DNA of 39,535 nucleotides from a virus. The position numbers and the translations under genes were made by a program. This document shows, piece by piece, positions 39,484 to 39,535 of this stretch. The stretch spans positions 1 through 39,535 of the IMG/VR virus record IMGVR_UViG_3300045921_000261; one strand, given 5' to 3'. Every line of letters begins with the position of its first letter. Position 1 is the first letter of the stretch. The notes beneath the pieces are model-generated. The model searched no databases. It saw nothing but the letters and a program-made list of their open reading frames with translations, and was not told the DNA's origin.

Positions 39484-39535
39484 GCACCCCGGCGCGGCGT
39501 CGAGCACCCCGGCGCGGCGGCGAGCACCCCGGCGC
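39484..39535. repeat. 20-bp GC-rich tandem repeat at window end
   Basis: Two full units and 12 bases of a third: GCACCCCGGCGCGGCGTCGA, the same with GGCGA at the end, then GCACCCCGGCGC. The only difference is one base (T or G). The array continues out of the window or marks an assembly limit. Confidence 0.8.

Overview
The window reads as an almost complete temperate tailed phage (siphovirus with a lambda-like head module), apparently integrated or assembled as a prophage in a GC-rich bacterium. The host is not shown directly. The style of the small GG-motif proteins, the fibre motif at the start of the signal-peptide fibre protein and general protein flavour suggest an Acidobacteriota relative (Bryobacter/Solibacter type), but this is a low-confidence inference. 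No rRNA, tRNA, CRISPR array or reverse transcriptase was seen.

Layout. Positions 87-7015 are one leftward early operon, mostly joined by ATGA or TGATG overlaps. In transcription order it encodes a ribbon-helix-helix (RHH)-like protein, small unknown genes including one exported and one membrane protein, a YqaJ/Cas4-like exonuclease, a phiC31 gp3-like metal-binding protein, an SMC/SbcC-like ATPase, a tiny membrane protein and a tyrosine integrase. Positions 7079-7959 carry a short rightward cluster that starts with a second RHH-like protein. The two RHH-like genes are divergent, and a 13-bp palindrome fills the spacer of the early promoter, so this is the probable genetic switch. No CI/Cro-type repressor, helicase or primase is visible.

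Positions 7956-37881 form the leftward late operon. From right to left it holds terminase small and large subunits, gpW-like joiner, portal, S49 protease with a nested scaffold start, decoration protein, gpE-type capsid, connectors, tail terminator, tail tube, tail chaperones with an apparent frameshift, tape measure, then four consecutive proteins with Sec signal peptides (two resembling depolymerase folds and one fibre-like), a lysis group (holin candidates and amidase), a metallophosphoesterase, a 1316-residue fused tail hub, and fibre proteins. A consensus-like promoter at 37983-38011 and a helically phased 10-bp repeat array at 38081-38120 lie just upstream.

Positions 38340-39535 are an accessory edge read rightward. 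Three short genes each have a TTGC-N19-TAGC promoter with the start codon only 6-7 bases after the -10, implying leaderless mRNAs. A perfect 30-bp direct repeat brackets the last of these genes and truncates a small ORF, and the window ends in a GC-rich 20-bp tandem repeat.

How it works together: RHH proteins probably control early recombination and integration functions; the late promoter drives capsid, tail and lysis genes; the exported proteins are late-expressed cargo that may alter the host surface or surrounding polysaccharide.
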